Assembly (NCBI RefSeq): GCF_019734885.1
Contig: NZ_JAAXCM010000048.1
Coordinates: 1 to 64,000, forward strand
Direction: 5' to 3'
DNA length: 64,000 nt
Origin: Pseudocoprococcus catus
GTDB lineage: Bacteria; Bacillota; Clostridia; Lachnospirales; Lachnospiraceae
Shown here: piece after piece, positions 1 through 8,186 of the stretch
Layout: each line of letters begins with the position of its first letter
Position numbering within the stretch: the first letter of the stretch is position 1
Notes under the pieces: generated by a model
Seen by the model: the letters and a program-made list of their open reading frames with translations, nothing else
The model's database searches: none
Told to the model about the DNA's origin: nothing
Made by a program: the position numbers and the translations under genes

Positions 1-77
1 CTGAGTCCTGTACAATACAGGATTCAATCCCTTGTAGCTTAGCTCTCAAATTTGTCTAACTTTTTGGGGTCAGATCA
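1..77 (+). mobile_element. Right end of an IS3-family-like insertion sequence (partial)
   Basis: The left edge carries a 7-bp-arm hairpin (6-22, TCCTGTA-CAA-TACAGGA) followed by TGTCTAACTTTTTGGGGTCA and then GATCA at 53-77. Its reverse complement starts TGATCTGACCCC and continues AAAAAGTTAGAC, which resembles terminal repeats I remember from IS3/IS150-type elements. If so, the transposase genes lie to the left, outside the window, and only the non-coding end is present. No target duplication could be checked because the other end is absent. Confidence 0.45.
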
Positions 78-209
78 TTGTCTACATAGGCGGCGTTGTT
101 CTCGTCATTTTGAATTTTTAGAATAAATACTTCTTGCCGACTGCCAGCAAACCGTTGATATATCTGCGTTTTCTGAAATCCTATAATTACACTCCGACCA
201 CTTGCTTGC

Positions 210-365
210 ATGGCAGGCTGCTTCTACACAGGCTGCAAGAAACTGATGAAGGCACACAAGTATTTTGCCTGCAGAGCATTAGGCTACATGGGCATGGCAA
301 TCTACTCCGGTCACAAGATGATCGCGCCGAAGAAAAAGAAAGAAACCACGACCCCGGAAGAATAA
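210..365 (+). CDS. Small hypothetical protein, 51 aa
   Basis: An open frame of 51 codons starts at ATG 210 and ends with TAA at 363-365. The product is rich in Cys, Met, Gly and Lys, with Cys at 4, 9 and 21 and a Lys-rich stretch near residues 42-46. A terminator-like hairpin begins 7 bp after the stop, which favours a real transcript ending here. There is no clear Shine-Dalgarno site before the ATG, and the frame stays open upstream to a stop at 174-176 without another ATG. It could be a genuine small protein or the tail of a gene disrupted by the insertion sequence on its left. I do not recognise the family. Confidence 0.35.
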   Translation: MAGCFYTGCKKLMKAHKYFACRALGYMGMAIYSGHKMIAPKKKKETTTPEE

Positions 366-371
366 CACACA

Positions 372-401
372 CCCTCGCCGCAACAAGGGAGGGCTTTTTT
401 T
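372..401 (+). terminator. Intrinsic terminator after the 51-aa ORF
   Basis: CCCTC at 372-376 pairs with GAGGG at 389-393, followed by C and seven T residues (395-401). It is oriented for plus-strand transcription and sits right after the small ORF ending at 365. Confidence 0.6.
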
Positions 402-417
402 GAACTCCAGGAGTTCA
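401..417. repeat. 17-bp palindrome, copy 1 (TGAACTCC-A-GGAGTTCA)
   Basis: A perfect 8-bp inverted repeat around one base. A second copy, differing only in the central base, lies at 2102-2118. The two copies bracket the DUF6809-like, HTH and VOC genes. The role could be an operator, a terminator stem or a recombination remnant. Confidence 0.7.
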
Positions 418-428
418 TTTTATTTCCG

Positions 429-776
429 TCACAAACTATACGCTTCTATCATGAGCCGAATTCCGACTTTCAGACCTTCCTCGAACGCTGTCTTCTCCCA
501 GACACAGCACACACTCCCCTGCCGGTCCATGATCTTTTCCCAGAGAGGTATCTGACCACCGTAGTCCTCGACCAATCGATTCATGCCATCCAGCCCTCTC
601 AGCCACCTCTCCAGTTCTTTCTTTTTTTCCTTGGCTGCTCTGCCAGCCACTGTGGTCTTCGGTGCCGCCGGGTTGTTCTCCGTGTAATGCTCGTAGATCA
701 GATCCAGCAGGTTCTCCACCGGCGGATAATACTCCGGCTCCGTTTTCTTCATGTACTCCTCCAGCATTTCTTTCAA
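429..776 (-). CDS. DUF6809-like small protein
   Basis: Reads 115 residues from a TTG codon at 776; ATG at 767 is an equally possible start, and neither has a strong ribosome binding site. The C-terminal segment AFEEGLKVGIRLMIEA resembles the F-x-x-G-x-K-x-G-x-x-L-x-x-E signature I associate with small Clostridia proteins of the DUF6809 type, which are often in mobile or accessory DNA. The middle is charged and helical (residues ~45-60, Lys/Glu rich). No catalytic motif is visible. It lies downstream of the HTH gene, separated by about 90 bp. The molecular role is unknown. Confidence 0.6.
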   Translation of the reverse strand: MKEMLEEYMKKTEPEYYPPVENLLDLIYEHYTENNPAAPKTTVAGRAAKEKKKELERWLRGLDGMNRLVEDYGGQIPLWEKIMDRQGSVCCVWEKTAFEEGLKVGIRLMIEAYSL

Positions 777-863
777 TTTTTCTATAATGCTACCATCCTT
801 CCCAACTGAGATTCACTTCCCCAGTTACGGCACATCTTACCGTAGACTTTTGCACATAGCAAC

Positions 864-1643
864 CTAATTTTTGCGGTTTATCGGACGACCCATCTTCTCC
901 TTTACCTTGTCCGGCACATTGATCAGTCCGAACCGATAGAACATTCCGTAGATGTAAGTCACGCCCCGGATATCACCCAGAGCTTTGGGTCTTTCTACTA
1001 CTTCACCTTTTATATTTCCCAGTGCCAGTAGCACAGAACTCCATGCCAGGCTTTTACTCTTCTCACGTCTGTCGATCCACAGCTCCTTCGTGTACTCGCC
1101 GTTCCTGCCCTTTTTAATTTCGTAAGAGAATGGTAAGCCAGAGTAGGTTTTGAATTTCACACCAGCATAGGCCAGAACCACTCCCCAGAAGCTCTCTTCT
1201 GTTGGCTCATCCCTCCACCGCTTCATTGCTCTATATCTCCGCTGCCGCTCTGCTCCGACACTGATCTTTTCTTTCTCTGTACTTGGAAAGTACACACCTT
1301 TTTTATAAGGCAGGTACGAGATAACGGAGGCTTTGGAGAGTTTCAGGGTATTTGCAGTTGAGAGTATGGAGGTTTTGTAGTCCTGTGTTTCTCGGTATTC
1401 TTCAAAAGTGTTTTTTACTTTTTCCGCCACTTCTGATTCATACACACCAGCCGTGATGAGCAGCTTTCTTACTTTTATTGGGTTTAATCCCAGCTCATCA
1501 CCGATGGCCTGCAAGGACATCTCAGAATCATAAAGTGCAACAGCACTTTCCATCTGCTCTTTCAGATTCTTCCCGGCATCGTACTCCGGTTTCAGCTTCT
1601 TCCGGCCACCACCGGGCTTTCTGGTTTTCTTCATTTTACTCAT
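864..1643 (-). CDS. Helix-turn-helix protein of unknown role
   Basis: A 259-residue basic protein. I chose ATG 1643, which overlaps the VOC gene stop by 8 bp (ATGAGTAA); ATG 1634 is also possible. A very basic N-terminus (residues ~3-20) precedes a helix-turn-helix-like segment in which SLQAIGDELGLNPIKVRKLL is the likely recognition unit (~45-64). A second such segment follows around residues 95-115 (NTLKLSKASVISYLPY). This sigma-factor/resolvase-like arrangement suggests DNA binding. The C-terminal ~130 residues show no motif I recognise. It is translationally coupled to the upstream VOC gene. It could be a phage- or element-derived regulator. Confidence 0.55.
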   Translation of the reverse strand: MSKMKKTRKPGGGRKKLKPEYDAGKNLKEQMESAVALYDSEMSLQAIGDELGLNPIKVRKLLITAGVYESEVAEKVKNTFEEYRETQDYKTSILSTANTLKLSKASVISYLPYKKGVYFPSTEKEKISVGAERQRRYRAMKRWRDEPTEESFWGVVLAYAGVKFKTYSGLPFSYEIKKGRNGEYTKELWIDRREKSKSLAWSSVLLALGNIKGEVVERPKALGDIRGVTYIYGMFYRFGLINVPDKVKEKMGRPINRKN

Positions 1644-2019
1644 GCAGCTCCAGCGGCAGTCCATCCGGGTCGTGGAAGAAAGTCATCTTCTTGCCGGTGT
1701 AATCATCCACGCGGATTGGCTCGCATTCAATGCCTACCTCCGCCATTTCATTCACCGTCTGCTCCACGCTATCAACGCAGAACGCAAGATGGCGTAGACC
1801 ACAGGCCTCTGGACGGTTTACACGCTTCGGAGGATTTTCCTCAGCAAAAATCTCCAGCTCCGTGTATTCATTGACACGCAGATCCAGCTTCCAGTCCTTA
1901 CGCTCTGGGCGGTAGTTTTCCCTGATGATAGAGAAGCCTAGCTTGTTCACATAGAAATCCTTAGCTGCTTCGTAGTCAGATACAATGATTGCGATGTGAT
2001 GTATTTTAGATAAGTTCAT
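1636..2019 (-). CDS. gloA2: VOC family protein (glyoxalase I-like, YaeR/GloA2 type)
   Basis: A 127-residue single-module vicinal-oxygen-chelate protein, normal length for the family. The N-terminus (KIHHIAIIVSDYEAAKDFY) is the typical first beta-alpha unit. Probable metal ligands are a His at residue 7 or 8, Glu in YTELEIF, His in GLRHLAF and Glu in GLPLELHE. Members of this subgroup are usually annotated as lactoylglutathione lyase-like, but their substrates are rarely known. An SD (GGAG) precedes ATG 2019. The 3' end overlaps the next gene, so the two are probably co-transcribed. Glyoxalase activity is inferred only from the fold. Confidence 0.85.
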   Translation of the reverse strand: MNLSKIHHIAIIVSDYEAAKDFYVNKLGFSIIRENYRPERKDWKLDLRVNEYTELEIFAEENPPKRVNRPEACGLRHLAFCVDSVEQTVNEMAEVGIECEPIRVDDYTGKKMTFFHDPDGLPLELHE

Positions 2020-2096
2020 TTTGTGTCACTCTCCATTTTTTATTTATGTCCTTATTTTATTTTCGTTACAAACTATATAGCGACTTTCAAAATATA

Positions 2097-2145
2097 CCGT
2101 GTGAACTCCTGGAGTTCAGTTTGTCCACACGGCATTTCCTTTTTT
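2097..2145. terminator. Stem-loop with nested palindrome, possible bidirectional terminator
   Basis: CCGTGTG (2097-2103) pairs with CACACGG (2126-2132) and encloses palindrome copy 2. A T-rich run follows on the plus strand (2136-2145); on the minus strand a short TTTT follows. It lies between the end of the coiled-coil gene and the start of the VOC gene, so it may end transcription of the coiled-coil gene. Confidence 0.4.
2102..2118. repeat. 17-bp palindrome, copy 2 (TGAACTCC-T-GGAGTTCA)
   Basis: Same 8-bp arms as at 401-417 with T instead of A at the centre. Here it is nested in a larger stem-loop. Confidence 0.7.
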
Positions 2146-2158
2146 CTTGGGTTCTTGT

Positions 2159-2488
2159 TTATTTCAGTTTTTCAAGAATCTCATCAGCACTCATGCCACT
2201 GGCTAATAATCTCTTAACCACACTCTCGGCTTCAGCCTTCTTTGCTTCTTCAGCGGCCTTGGCATCGGCCTTTTCCTTCTTCACTTCCAGGGATGCCACT
2301 TCTTTTTCGGCCTTCTTCAGAGCAGTCTTCTTCTCTTTCAGGTCAGCTTTCATAGTGTCAATGTTTGCAGTGATGGATGCAATCTCAGCAGTCAGGGAAA
2401 CGATAGATTCTTGCTTCTCTGCGATCTGGGATGCGTAGTCGGTATGGGTAGTTTTGGGACAGTTTTTGCTGCCTTTCGTTCTGGGCAT
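2159..2488 (-). CDS. Small coiled-coil protein with basic N-terminus
   Basis: A 109-residue protein. The first residues (MPRTKGSKNCPK) resemble the short basic N-terminal tail of small nucleoid- or phage-associated proteins. Residues ~20-90 are a long Lys/Glu/Ala heptad-like helix, surely a coiled coil. The C-terminus (LLASGMSADEILEKLK) looks like a short helical hairpin of the kind seen at the ends of H-NS-like or plasmid proteins. An AGAGG ribosome site precedes the ATG. It lies 83 bp downstream of the 172-aa gene. DNA binding is a guess; the coiled coil is clear. Confidence 0.6.
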   Translation of the reverse strand: MPRTKGSKNCPKTTHTDYASQIAEKQESIVSLTAEIASITANIDTMKADLKEKKTALKKAEKEVASLEVKKEKADAKAAEEAKKAEAESVVKRLLASGMSADEILEKLK

Positions 2489-2571
2489 AGGTGATAACCT
2501 CTTTCCTTTTATAGTTGTTTAAGTATAGCAGTGTATTTGGATTAATGGCAGTATGTCTTAAGTCTGTGCAA

Positions 2572-3090
2572 TTAAAATGAATTTCTATGAGTAGCCGCTT
2601 GAACTTTTTTCTCTGCAAATTCTTCCTCAGCTTTCTTTATTCCTTCCATTGCATTTTCAAGAAATGCGCGTGCCTCCTTCATCTCTGATTTACTTTTTAG
2701 TTCACCATCAACAAAAGATTCCATATGGTTTCTTGCTTCCACAAACTGATTCTTAATATTACTATAGCTATCTCCACTTGGCAAGGAAATATAGCACTTG
2801 TTAAGTTCGCTACAAACATTAACACAGCGTTCTCTTATCGCTTTTTGGTTAACTCCTTGTTTATCTACTGTAATCAATAAACTACTAACTTCTTTAAGCT
2901 GATTTTCAGTGGCTTCTAAAATATGTTTTAGTTTTTCATACTCTTTATCATCAAGTACTTCTCGTATGGCTTGTTCAGATTTCTTTACTGAATTCTTTAA
3001 TGCAAATAATTGCCAAATCGTAATTGCAAATCCAACAATCGTGACAATACTTGCTACGTTTCCAACAGTGCTCCACATAATTTTACTCAT
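2572..3090 (-). CDS. Membrane-anchored coiled-coil protein, hypothetical
   Basis: A 172-residue protein with one hydrophobic segment at residues ~9-30 (VGNVASIVTIVGFAITIWQL) followed by a long mostly helical, charged cytoplasmic region. Its ATG overlaps the stop of the gene upstream by 8 bp (ATGAGTAA), so the two are translationally coupled. No enzymatic motif is visible. Similar single-TM/coiled-coil proteins are common beside small soluble partners in accessory islands, but I cannot name a family. Confidence 0.55.
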   Translation of the reverse strand: MSKIMWSTVGNVASIVTIVGFAITIWQLFALKNSVKKSEQAIREVLDDKEYEKLKHILEATENQLKEVSSLLITVDKQGVNQKAIRERCVNVCSELNKCYISLPSGDSYSNIKNQFVEARNHMESFVDGELKSKSEMKEARAFLENAMEGIKKAEEEFAEKKVQAATHRNSF

Positions 3091-3448
3091 CTTTTAACTT
3101 CAAATAAGAATACTTGGGCATTTCTCCATATAAATTTTCAAAAACTTCTTCCCATCTATTCTCATCTCTGAATCCTTTTACAAGTTCCTCACACATGTGA
3201 TAATCGCCTCTGTGGTCTGGAACAATTTCGTACATTGCCTGTTCAAACCCACCACGACCACACTTTTCGCCTCGCTCAATGCGTTCTCTGTAATCTTGCA
3301 TAAGATCCATGATTCTTTTGTACTGTTCTCTGGTTAAACCATACTCAAAAATACTACGGCTCACATCATCGTTATCAAAAAGCAATTGCTGACGGAACTC
3401 AATAAAATCCAGACGTTCCATAATCTTATTATACTCTTTAGCATCCAT
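3083..3448 (-). CDS. Hypothetical acidic protein, 121 aa
   Basis: Begins at an ATG preceded by AAGGAG and is the first gene of a coupled pair with the membrane-anchored protein. The sequence is charged and helical (residues ~1-60), followed by GEKCGRGGFEQAMYEI and an acidic C-terminal half. No recognisable domain or catalytic residues. The tight 8-bp overlap suggests the two products act together. About 150 bp upstream of its start (3449-3596) hold no gene that I can support. Confidence 0.5.
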   Translation of the reverse strand: MDAKEYNKIMERLDFIEFRQQLLFDNDDVSRSIFEYGLTREQYKRIMDLMQDYRERIERGEKCGRGGFEQAMYEIVPDHRGDYHMCEELVKGFRDENRWEEVFENLYGEMPKYSYLKLKDE

Positions 3449-3596
3449 GGCTCTTGCTCCTTCATTATCTTAATATAGTTCATCACATCTCAGCCGATCA
3501 TAAGATCGTTGCCTGCTGCTCACCACGGAGAGGTGTGCGATGTTTCGAGCAGCGTAGGGAGCTACCGCTCCCAGTATATCACAATTTCATCCAGTT

Positions 3597-4211
3597 TTAC
3601 AGACGTTTTCTTGCCTTCATCACTGCACAATACATCAATCCGCCAATCATTCCACCAAGTGTATTATAGAAGATATCTGATAGCTGGAACGTTCCCAAGC
3701 GAAGCAACAACTGCAACATCTCAATGCTTATCGAGAAGATGAACGCTATCTTCCCGCTTTGCCACAGTATTTTCTTCCAGCCGTTTCCTATCTTCTCTCC
3801 GAATGTCCACAGCACTACTGCTGAGAACGGCATCATCATGATTACGTTCTCGATGCACTCGGTTGTCAGCTTCTGTTCGCCGTTCACTGTTTCCCAGATG
3901 CCCCAGCCACCCATGACATCGGATAAAGGATTCATCCACAGCTGACGGTTTAACAGGGTTCGGAACAGAATAAGTGAAGTCACAAAGGCCAGGAAAAATA
4001 GTTTCCGAAAGAACACACTCTCCTTGAATTTCTTATACCATGTCATCATGGCAATCTTCCAACCTTTACCAGCGTGTATTGGCTCATACGCATATAAGTA
4101 GAAAAACATGGCTAGGAAGGAAAGAAGGAGCGAGAATCCAAACGGCTCATACAGAGCAGTCAGGATGTTCGTGAGGATCTTTCCGAGTAATTCAATCGTT
4201 TCCTTCATCAT
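3597..4211 (-). CDS. VanZ-like family integral membrane protein
   Basis: A 204-residue protein with about four to five membrane segments (near residues 24-42, 68-86, 125-142, 155-175 and 180-198). The end, LSDIFYNTLGGMIGGLMYC, matches the conserved D-x-x-x-N-T-x-G-x-x-x-G pattern of VanZ-like proteins. VanZ gives low teicoplanin resistance in some elements, but most relatives are of unknown function in the envelope. It starts 3 bp after the stop of the nucleotidyltransferase gene and is probably co-transcribed with it. No resistance role should be assumed. Confidence 0.8.
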   Translation of the reverse strand: MMKETIELLGKILTNILTALYEPFGFSLLLSFLAMFFYLYAYEPIHAGKGWKIAMMTWYKKFKESVFFRKLFFLAFVTSLILFRTLLNRQLWMNPLSDVMGGWGIWETVNGEQKLTTECIENVIMMMPFSAVVLWTFGEKIGNGWKKILWQSGKIAFIFSISIEMLQLLLRLGTFQLSDIFYNTLGGMIGGLMYCAVMKARKRL

Positions 4212-4214
4212 CGT

Positions 4215-5117
4215 TTACAGATCACTGAGCAGGTCAGCCTTGTACACACCATTCTCCAGCATCTTCTTGAAGCTATCCTTTACAGTTGCGACATCTTCAT
4301 GGTAGGTCATACCATACCATGTATCGTTGGTTTTCAGAACCTTCACTGACATCTTTCCCTGCTCTAACAATTCACCGATGAAGATTGGGATCAGATACTC
4401 TGCTTTCAGAGGATTATCCGGTACCTCCTTCTCGAAGAACTCTTTGAAGCCCTCTTCCAACACATCCAGAAAATCAGGGGTCAATCCCCACATATTCATA
4501 GAAACCAGAGAATCAACATCAATCGCTTTTCCGTCTGCCTCTGCTCCAGTTGCGGTCTTTACGATGTTCTTAGTTTCTACAACTTCAGTCAGGTTTCCAT
4601 TCTCGTCCATCTTGCAGATACCGCGAGTCACACCGCCGTTATCAGACAGCGTGTTCTTCAGCACAAATCCCGTCATACAGGATTTCCCACCATTCACCAG
4701 ATACTCATGGACAGCCTTGAAGCCTTCCTTGCCATAGTAATCGTCTGCATTGATCACAATGAACGGGGTATCAATCACATTTTTCGCTGCAAGCACGGCC
4801 TGACCGGTTCCCCACGGCTCTGTACGGCCTTCCGGCAGAGCTCCCGGGATGTCGTTGATATCCTGGAAAGCGTAGTCTACTGTTACGTTATGAGAAGAGC
4901 AAATGGAGGCAATGCGATCACCAATAACCTCTTTGAACTCCTTCTCGATATCCTTACGGATGATAAATATTACATGGTTGAAACCAGCTTCAATCGCATC
5001 ATGGATTGAGTAGTCCATGATGATATGTCCAGCATCATCCACTGGCTCCAACTGCTTAATTCCTGTTCCGAAGCGGCTACCGATACCAGCAGCCATGATA
5101 AGTAACGTTGTTTTCAT
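4215..5117 (-). CDS. Nucleotidyltransferase family protein (sugar-phosphate type)
   Basis: A 300-residue protein starting at ATG 5117, with AAGGAGAG seven bases upstream; an in-frame ATG at 5144 lacks such a site. The N-terminus (LLIMAAGIGSRFGTGIKQL) is the G-x-G-x-R-F/K signature of the NTP_transferase fold, binding NTP and Mg. VINADDYYG provides the metal-binding aspartate region. Such enzymes activate sugar- or alditol-phosphates as NDP derivatives. Position just beyond the polysaccharide cluster suggests a role in surface-glycan precursor supply, but the substrate cannot be read from sequence. It precedes the VanZ-like gene with a 3-bp gap. Confidence 0.8.
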   Translation of the reverse strand: MKTTLLIMAAGIGSRFGTGIKQLEPVDDAGHIIMDYSIHDAIEAGFNHVIFIIRKDIEKEFKEVIGDRIASICSSHNVTVDYAFQDINDIPGALPEGRTEPWGTGQAVLAAKNVIDTPFIVINADDYYGKEGFKAVHEYLVNGGKSCMTGFVLKNTLSDNGGVTRGICKMDENGNLTEVVETKNIVKTATGAEADGKAIDVDSLVSMNMWGLTPDFLDVLEEGFKEFFEKEVPDNPLKAEYLIPIFIGELLEQGKMSVKVLKTNDTWYGMTYHEDVATVKDSFKKMLENGVYKADLLSDL

Positions 5118-5339
5118 AACTCTCTCCTTACTGCGTTCTCTCACTTTACCTGGACACCCCTTAACACATACCGCACTTATGATTATTTGTTCCGATCTGC
5201 TATATTCTTAGATTCAAACTCAAATACCCACTGAAAAATCATACTATACTTTCTTTAGATAACTTTTAGGACATGTTCGTTCGAGCTATTTACATTTCAT
5301 AGTTGTTCGGTTGTGCGCAATTTTCCCTAGTTGCACATT

Positions 5340-6701
5340 TTATCGGAAGGTAACATTTTTCTTAAAAAAATCATTCTTCATTTTTACTGCTTCATTACTC
5401 AAGAAAATAATGCCAATAAGATTCGGAATAATCATTAAACCATTAAACGTGTCTGCCAAATCCCATGCGAACCCCAGTGTACTTTGAGAGCCAATTAAAA
5501 TGACAATAACCCAAAAAATCTTAATCACGGGTTTTACCTTTTTTCCGAAGATATACTCACCTGCTCTTTCAGCATAAGTGTAATAGCTAACCAAACAGGA
5601 AAAGCCAAAAAGAACAACTGATGCCAAGCAAATAAATCCACCAATACCGCCAGGAAGCAACTGATCAAATGCCCGCATTGTAAGTACTGCACCATCAAGA
5701 CCGCTCTTCCACAGACCAGAAAGAACAATTGCTATACCTGTCACACTACAAATAAAAACCGTATCCAGAAATACTTCAACTGGCCCCCATACTGCTTGCT
5801 CAATCGGATCATTTACCTTTGCTCCACAATGCACCATTGCAGCCGTACCAAGTCCTGCTTCATTAGAATATATTCCTCTTGCAATACCATAGCGCATACA
5901 AACAAAAACAGAGCCTACAATACCACCCGTTGCTGCCTTCGGATTAAATGCTGCAGTAAATATTTCAGTAATAGCACCAGGAACCTGAGTAATATGAACC
6001 AGAATAATCAGTAATCCAGCAAGAATATATGCGCCACCCATAAATGGTGCCACTACCTCACAAACATGTCCAATACGGCCAATTCCCCCAAAAACAATAA
6101 TTCCTACCACGACCGCCAAAACAATCCCTGTCGCTAGTGTTGGAACACTATAACGTTCATTTAAAGTTAAGGCAATCGTATTAGTGTCAACAATGCCCGA
6201 AATCACAAATGCAAATGGGATAACTAAGATTGAAAACAGCATTCCAAGCCATTTCTGATGCAGCCCCTCTGACAAATAGTACATTGCACCACCACTGACC
6301 GTTCCATCTTCATGAACTTTACGATACTTAACACCCAATGCAATCTCAGCAAATTTAGTGGCCATTCCAACAAATGCAGCCAGAATCATCCAGATAAGCG
6401 CGCCAGGTCCCCCCATAACAATTGCTGTTGCAGCGCCTGCAATATTACCAGAACCCACGATTGCAGAAACAGACGTCATTGCTGCTTGAAAACTAGTAAG
6501 TTCTCCCGGGACAGTAGGTCCTTCATCCTTTTTCTGAAACGCTTTCACAATAGTCTGCTTAACTAACCATACTGGGTGTCTAAACTGAATAAAACCAAAC
6601 CTGATTGTATAATAGATACCCGTTCCTAGAATCAAAAGCATAATGGGAACACCCCACACGATGCCGTTGACAACCTCATTTATTTTAACAATTGTTTCCA
6701 C
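5340..6701 (-). CDS. Sodium:alanine symporter family protein (AgcS)
   Basis: A 453-residue polytopic transporter. I chose GTG 6701 because GGAGGAG stands just upstream and the product then begins VETIVKINEVVNGIVWG, as in family members; the frame is open to an ATG at 6854, but that would add 51 atypical residues. The family motif GSGNIAGAATAIVMGGPGA lies near residue 85, and about ten further hydrophobic segments follow. AgcS proteins take up alanine or glycine with sodium. It flanks the polysaccharide cluster, whose ATP-grasp genes may use amino acids, but co-transcription is not shown. A weak hairpin (TGTGC/GCRCA type, about 5309-5336) follows the stop. Confidence 0.9.
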   Translation of the reverse strand: METIVKINEVVNGIVWGVPIMLLILGTGIYYTIRFGFIQFRHPVWLVKQTIVKAFQKKDEGPTVPGELTSFQAAMTSVSAIVGSGNIAGAATAIVMGGPGALIWMILAAFVGMATKFAEIALGVKYRKVHEDGTVSGGAMYYLSEGLHQKWLGMLFSILVIPFAFVISGIVDTNTIALTLNERYSVPTLATGIVLAVVVGIIVFGGIGRIGHVCEVVAPFMGGAYILAGLLIILVHITQVPGAITEIFTAAFNPKAATGGIVGSVFVCMRYGIARGIYSNEAGLGTAAMVHCGAKVNDPIEQAVWGPVEVFLDTVFICSVTGIAIVLSGLWKSGLDGAVLTMRAFDQLLPGGIGGFICLASVVLFGFSCLVSYYTYAERAGEYIFGKKVKPVIKIFWVIVILIGSQSTLGFAWDLADTFNGLMIIPNLIGIIFLSNEAVKMKNDFFKKNVTFR

Positions 6702-6936
6702 AGTGCGCTCCTCCACTTCTTTTTTAATCACTTTGCAGTACTCAACCAGGTTTAATCCGCTTTGCCATTTTGAAATCAGGCGATCACGGTTTAAACGAAT
6801 CAGAATCAGCACAATCTGTAAAAGGAAATCACCAAAGTAGATATTTTTTACCATACATAAATCAATTCTTATGAGTTAAAATTGCTTTAACAATTCTCTT
6901 ACTACTTCATCTCAGGTTAAGAGACTTGACACACTT

Positions 6937-7122
6937 CTAACAAAAGGTGCCATTCTGATTTTCAGTAAAATCCAACTCTTTTGAGAAACGTCTCAATAAG
7001 AATCTGTTAAAGTGTGACTTCATACAGATTTTTTCAAAAGTCTCTGAATTCCAAAGTTCTTCTACGATATCCTTCTTCTGGCAACGAAACTTAAGTCCAC
7101 CTTCAGTTGACCTCAATGACAC
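6937..7122 (-). pseudogene. Possible gene remnant in a gene-poor gap
   Basis: The 530 bp between the symporter start and the nitroreductase (6702-7231) hold no convincing gene. A minus-strand frame of about 60-75 codons (GTG 7122, open upstream to a stop near 7155) is Cys-, Arg- and Phe-rich and has no ribosome site and no family I recognise. It may be the tail of a lost gene, or chance. Confidence 0.15.
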
Positions 7123-7231
7123 CTGACCACAATATTCCCCAGGCTCATTATTAACATCTTTGCCAAGCTATTTCATTAGCAAAATCATTCAAAAGAAATT
7201 ATTCTACTTTACTTGCCCAATCCAAGTTTTA

Positions 7232-8185
7232 TCACTCAATCATTGTAACAAGTTTATCTACACTCAGTCGGTGCGAAACTGGCACTCTGTATTCATCCTT
7301 CAGAATTCCAATTCCAAGCATCAAAACAATTTGTTCATCACTCGGAATATTAAATTCTTTTTGCAGTTTCTTCCATTTTTTGCACAGCAAAATCGGCCTC
7401 TGAATAATACAAGCCCCTATTCCTTCCGTTTGTAATGTAATAGAAAGATAACCTGCAAAAATACTCGCACTTATTGCGTATTGAAACTGTTCATCATCTC
7501 TGTATTCACTGACTTTTCCGGTAATAATTATAAATTTATCTACCTTTTCAGCAAATCCACCAACACCTGCCACCCAATCGTTAAGAGCGTTCTTTTTTTC
7601 TCCCGATATCACATAAGTGCGAACGCCTTGTCGATTACAAGCGGTAGGACATCTGTAAGCCAATTCTATTGCTTTTTTTAGTGCCTCTAATGACACTTCA
7701 CCGGCTTTAAAGTCTCTAATACTATGTCTATCATGAATAGCTTTCTCAATTGTTATATGTTTTGAAGTATCTTTTTTTACCAAAAGCGTACCACCATATT
7801 TTATACCATCATCATGGTCATGTTGTTGCTTTAAGTTTTCATATCTACGTTGGATTTCAAGAATACGATTATCACTGCTATCACTCTTATGAAATTCCAG
7901 ATACTCCTTCACAGCATCTAATGCCATATATACCACTTCTTCTTCGTAAAAATCACATTTAACATAAGAATCAAGCAATTCAAACATGTCCATTATCTTC
8001 TTGTAGCCAAAAAATTTTCTTGGTTTTTCCAGCGACAATCCTTTTTCGATAGAATGAACATTTCTAATTATTTCTCCCATCATTTTTCCCGGTAATGCAT
8101 TTTCTTTCTTTTCCTCAGAGAAATAGAAATTAATATGCCTTATGGCATTTCTATAAATATTCAATTTAGTAAATATGTCCATCAT
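7232..8185 (-). CDS. Nitroreductase-family protein of polysaccharide clusters
   Basis: A 317-residue protein (start ATG 8185 or 8182, AAGGAG overlapping the previous stop). The C-terminal ~180 residues form an FMN-binding nitroreductase domain: HDRHSIRDFKAGEV, the arginine-rich FMN contact region, then PTACNRQGVRTYVI, and LQTEGIGACII near the end. The N-terminal ~130 residues are helical and specific to this subgroup. It follows a pyruvyltransferase by one base, a pairing often seen in exopolysaccharide loci. The reaction is unknown; a redox or FMN-binding role in glycan modification is inferred. Confidence 0.8.
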   Translation of the reverse strand: MMDIFTKLNIYRNAIRHINFYFSEEKKENALPGKMMGEIIRNVHSIEKGLSLEKPRKFFGYKKIMDMFELLDSYVKCDFYEEEVVYMALDAVKEYLEFHKSDSSDNRILEIQRRYENLKQQHDHDDGIKYGGTLLVKKDTSKHITIEKAIHDRHSIRDFKAGEVSLEALKKAIELAYRCPTACNRQGVRTYVISGEKKNALNDWVAGVGGFAEKVDKFIIITGKVSEYRDDEQFQYAISASIFAGYLSITLQTEGIGACIIQRPILLCKKWKKLQKEFNIPSDEQIVLMLGIGILKDEYRVPVSHRLSVDKLVTMIE

Positions 8186-8186
8186 T

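Noticed and set aside
6702-6854. N-terminal extension of the sodium:alanine symporter to ATG 6854
   Set aside because: GGAGGAG with GTG 6701 gives the family N-terminus; the extra 51 residues are unlike relatives.
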